In this document: positions 5,183-6,747 of the stretch, one piece after another
Numbering within the stretch: the stretch's first letter is position 1
Layout: each line of letters starts with the position of its first letter
From: Clostridia bacterium
GTDB lineage: Bacteria; Bacillota; Clostridia; Christensenellales; Aristaeellaceae
DNA: 6,747 nt
Reading direction: 5' to 3'
Assembly (NCBI GenBank): GCA_016297535.1
Contig: JAEDGL010000129.1
Location: 1-6,747 of the forward strand
The notes under the pieces: generated by a model
Told to the model about the DNA's origin: nothing
What the model saw: the letters and a program-made list of their open reading frames with translations, nothing else
Database searches by the model: none
Position numbers and translations under genes: made by a program

Positions 5183-6747
5183 TTAGCCCTGCTGCTGCTT
5201 TGCGCGGAAGGCGGCGCGGGCGCGCAGCTCGTGGTTGAGCTCGCGCTTGCGCATGCGCAGGGATTTGGGGGTAATTTCCAAAAGCTCGTCGTCGTCGATA
5301 AACTCCAGGCATTCCTCCAGCGTGAGGGGCTTGATGGAAACCAGGCGCAGGCTGTCCTCGGAGGCGGCGGCGTTGCGCATGTTGGTCACGTGCTTCTGGC
5401 GGCAGACGTTCACCACCAGGTCGTCCGGGCGCGCGTTCTGGCCGCAGATCATGCCCTTGTACACGGGGGTCTGGGGCCCGATGAACAGCGTGCCGCGCTC
5501 CTGTGCGTAGAACAGGCCGTAGCTGTTGGCCTCGCCATCCTCATGGCAGACCAGCGCGCCCACGGCGCGGTGCGGAATATCGCCCTTGACCGGCTCGTAG
5601 CGCTCAAACACGCTGGACATGATGCCCTCGCCGCGGGTATCGGTCATAAACTCGCTGCGGTAGCCAAACAGGCCGCGCGAGGGAACCAGAAACTCCAGAC
5701 GCACGCGGTCCAGGCCGGACATGTTTTCCAGCACGCCGCGGCGGCGGCCGATTTTTTCAATCACGGCGCCGGCATAGGCCTGGGGCACGTCGGCCACCAT
5801 GCGTTCCACGGGCTCGCACTTGACGCCGTCGATTTCCTTGTACAGCACCTGGGGCTTGGACACCTGGAACTCGTAGCCCTGGCGGCGCATGTTTTCAATC
5901 AGGATGGACAGGTGCAGCTCGCCGCGGCCGCGCACCTCGAAGGCATCGGGGCTGTCGGTCTCGTTTACGCGCAGGGATACGTCGGTCTGCAGCTCGCGCA
6001 TCAGGCGGGCGCGCAGGTGGCGGCTGGTGACAAACTCGCCCTCGCGGCCGGCGAAGGGGCTGTTGTTGACGGAGAAGGTCATGGTAACGGTGGGCTCGGT
6101 GATGGATACAAAGGGCAGCGCCTCCACCTTTTCGGGGTGGCACACGGTATCGCCGATGCCGATGTCCTCAATGCCGGACATGGCCACGATATCGCCCATG
6201 GAGGCCTGCTTGGCTGGAATGCGCTTGAGGCCGTCAAACGTGTACAGCGCGGACAGGCGCAGCGGCTGGCTGACCCTGCCGGTATCCAGATTGGTGGTCA
6301 CCACCTGCATGCCCTCGGTGAGGGTGCCGCGGTTGATGCGGCCGATGCCAATGCGGCCCACATAATCGTTATAGTCGATGGTGGAAATCAGCACCTGCGC
6401 GGGGCCGTCCAGCTCGCCCTCGGGGGCGGGCACATGCTCAAGGATCACATCAAAGAGGGGCTTGAGGTTTTCGGCGGGCTGGTTCAGATCCAGCGTGGCC
6501 ACGCCCTGGCGCGCGCTGGCGTACACGATGGGGCGGTCCAGCGCCGTCTCGTCCGCGCCCAGCTCGATGAACAGGTCCAGCACCTCGTCCACCACCTCGT
6601 CGCAGCGGGCGTCCGGGCGATCCATTTTGTTGATGACCACGATGACCGGCAGCTTCAGATCCAGCGCCTTGCGCAGCACAAAGCGGGTCTGGGGCATGGG
6701 GCCTTCAAAGCTGTCCACCAGCAGCAGCACGCCGTCCACCATTTTGA
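5183..6747 (-). CDS. typA: Ribosome-associated translational GTPase TypA/BipA (5' end beyond the window)
   Basis: TypA/BipA is a cytoplasmic GTPase related to EF-G and LepA that binds 70S ribosomes and aids ribosome assembly and stress or cold adaptation. The reading frame stays open to the right edge: a Lys codon and a partial xTC codon precede the first visible Met, matching the internal family motif V-L-K-M-V-D-G-V. That Met is therefore not the start. About 90 residues with the P-loop, switch I and DTPGH motif are missing. Counting from the visible Met, the fragment has GPMPQTRF (14-21), the G4 motif NKMD (38-41), the G5 motif ASA (75-77), an EF-Tu-like beta barrel (about 110-200), an EF-G domain III-like part with RGRGELHLSILIENMRR, an EF-G domain V-like part with LFGYRSEFMTDTRGEGIM, and the BipA-specific C-terminal domain ending DDELLEITPKSLRMRKREL. 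The visible 519 residues plus the missing part fit the usual ~605-615. It ends in TAA followed by a terminator. Confidence 0.97.
   Translation of the reverse strand, partial: KMVDGVLLLVDSFEGPMPQTRFVLRKALDLKLPVIVVINKMDRPDARCDEVVDEVLDLFIELGADETALDRPIVYASARQGVATLDLNQPAENLKPLFDVILEHVPAPEGELDGPAQVLISTIDYNDYVGRIGIGRINRGTLTEGMQVVTTNLDTGRVSQPLRLSALYTFDGLKRIPAKQASMGDIVAMSGIEDIGIGDTVCHPEKVEALPFVSITEPTVTMTFSVNNSPFAGREGEFVTSRHLRARLMRELQTDVSLRVNETDSPDAFEVRGRGELHLSILIENMRRQGYEFQVSKPQVLYKEIDGVKCEPVERMVADVPQAYAGAVIEKIGRRRGVLENMSGLDRVRLEFLVPSRGLFGYRSEFMTDTRGEGIMSSVFERYEPVKGDIPHRAVGALVCHEDGEANSYGLFYAQERGTLFIGPQTPVYKGMICGQNARPDDLVVNVCRQKHVTNMRNAAASEDSLRLVSIKPLTLEECLEFIDDDELLEITPKSLRMRKRELNHELRARAAFRAKQQQG

Noticed and set aside
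5112..5312. N-terminal extension of the exported protein into typA
   Set aside because: It crosses the typA terminator, is Arg/Pro/Ala-rich, and would place a clear signal peptide inside the protein.
6740..6742. ATG at 6742 as the true start of typA
   Set aside because: Homology shows this Met is internal (K-M-V-D-G-V); the frame continues to the window edge and the G1-G3 GTPase motifs are still missing.
1..6747. CRISPR array, tRNA, rRNA, insertion sequence or phage genes
   Set aside because: No direct-repeat array, tRNA cloverleaf, transposase or phage-like protein was found on either strand; nearly the whole window is occupied by five ordinary-sized genes.

Overview
The window looks like GC-rich chromosomal DNA from a Clostridia-type member of the Firmicutes. 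The grounds are strong AAGGAGG-type ribosome binding sites before every complete gene, a Clostridia-like long-form NAD+ synthetase, a GntR/UTRA regulator and high GC at third codon positions. No rRNA or other marker is present to place it more precisely. All five genes lie on the minus strand, so transcription runs from high to low coordinates.

Layout in transcription order. (1) 6747-5183: the ribosome-associated GTPase TypA/BipA, with its first ~90 residues beyond the right edge. (2) 5171-5133: a strong intrinsic terminator just after typA. (3) 5111-3735: a 458-residue exported protein with a signal peptide and no recognised family. (4) 3724-3008: a GntR regulator of the HutC/FarR type (winged helix plus UTRA ligand domain). 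(5) 2998-2009: an NYN (PIN-like) predicted ribonuclease with two OST-HTH/LOTUS modules. (6) 1978-131: long-form NAD+ synthetase NadE (nitrilase-type amidase domain plus synthetase domain). (7) 130-1: non-coding DNA with three inverted repeats, including a perfect 26-base palindrome that probably ends the transcript.

Genes 3 to 6 look like one operon. The gaps are 10, 9 and 30 bases, and in two cases the ribosome binding site fills the gap or overlaps the previous stop codon. I see no separate promoter for this operon: the typA terminator ends only about 20 bases before the start of the exported-protein gene. Transcription therefore either reads through that terminator or starts inside typA.

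The most notable observation is in NadE. The synthetase half is intact, but in the glutamine-hydrolysing half the usual catalytic lysine is a glutamine (Q113), the loop after it is shortened, and the residue after the catalytic cysteine is Gln instead of the usual Glu. The glutamate and cysteine of the triad remain. This suggests an NAD+ synthetase whose glutaminase is impaired or altered. Otherwise the window is housekeeping and conserved-hypothetical material; I see no CRISPR array, mobile element, tRNA or rRNA.
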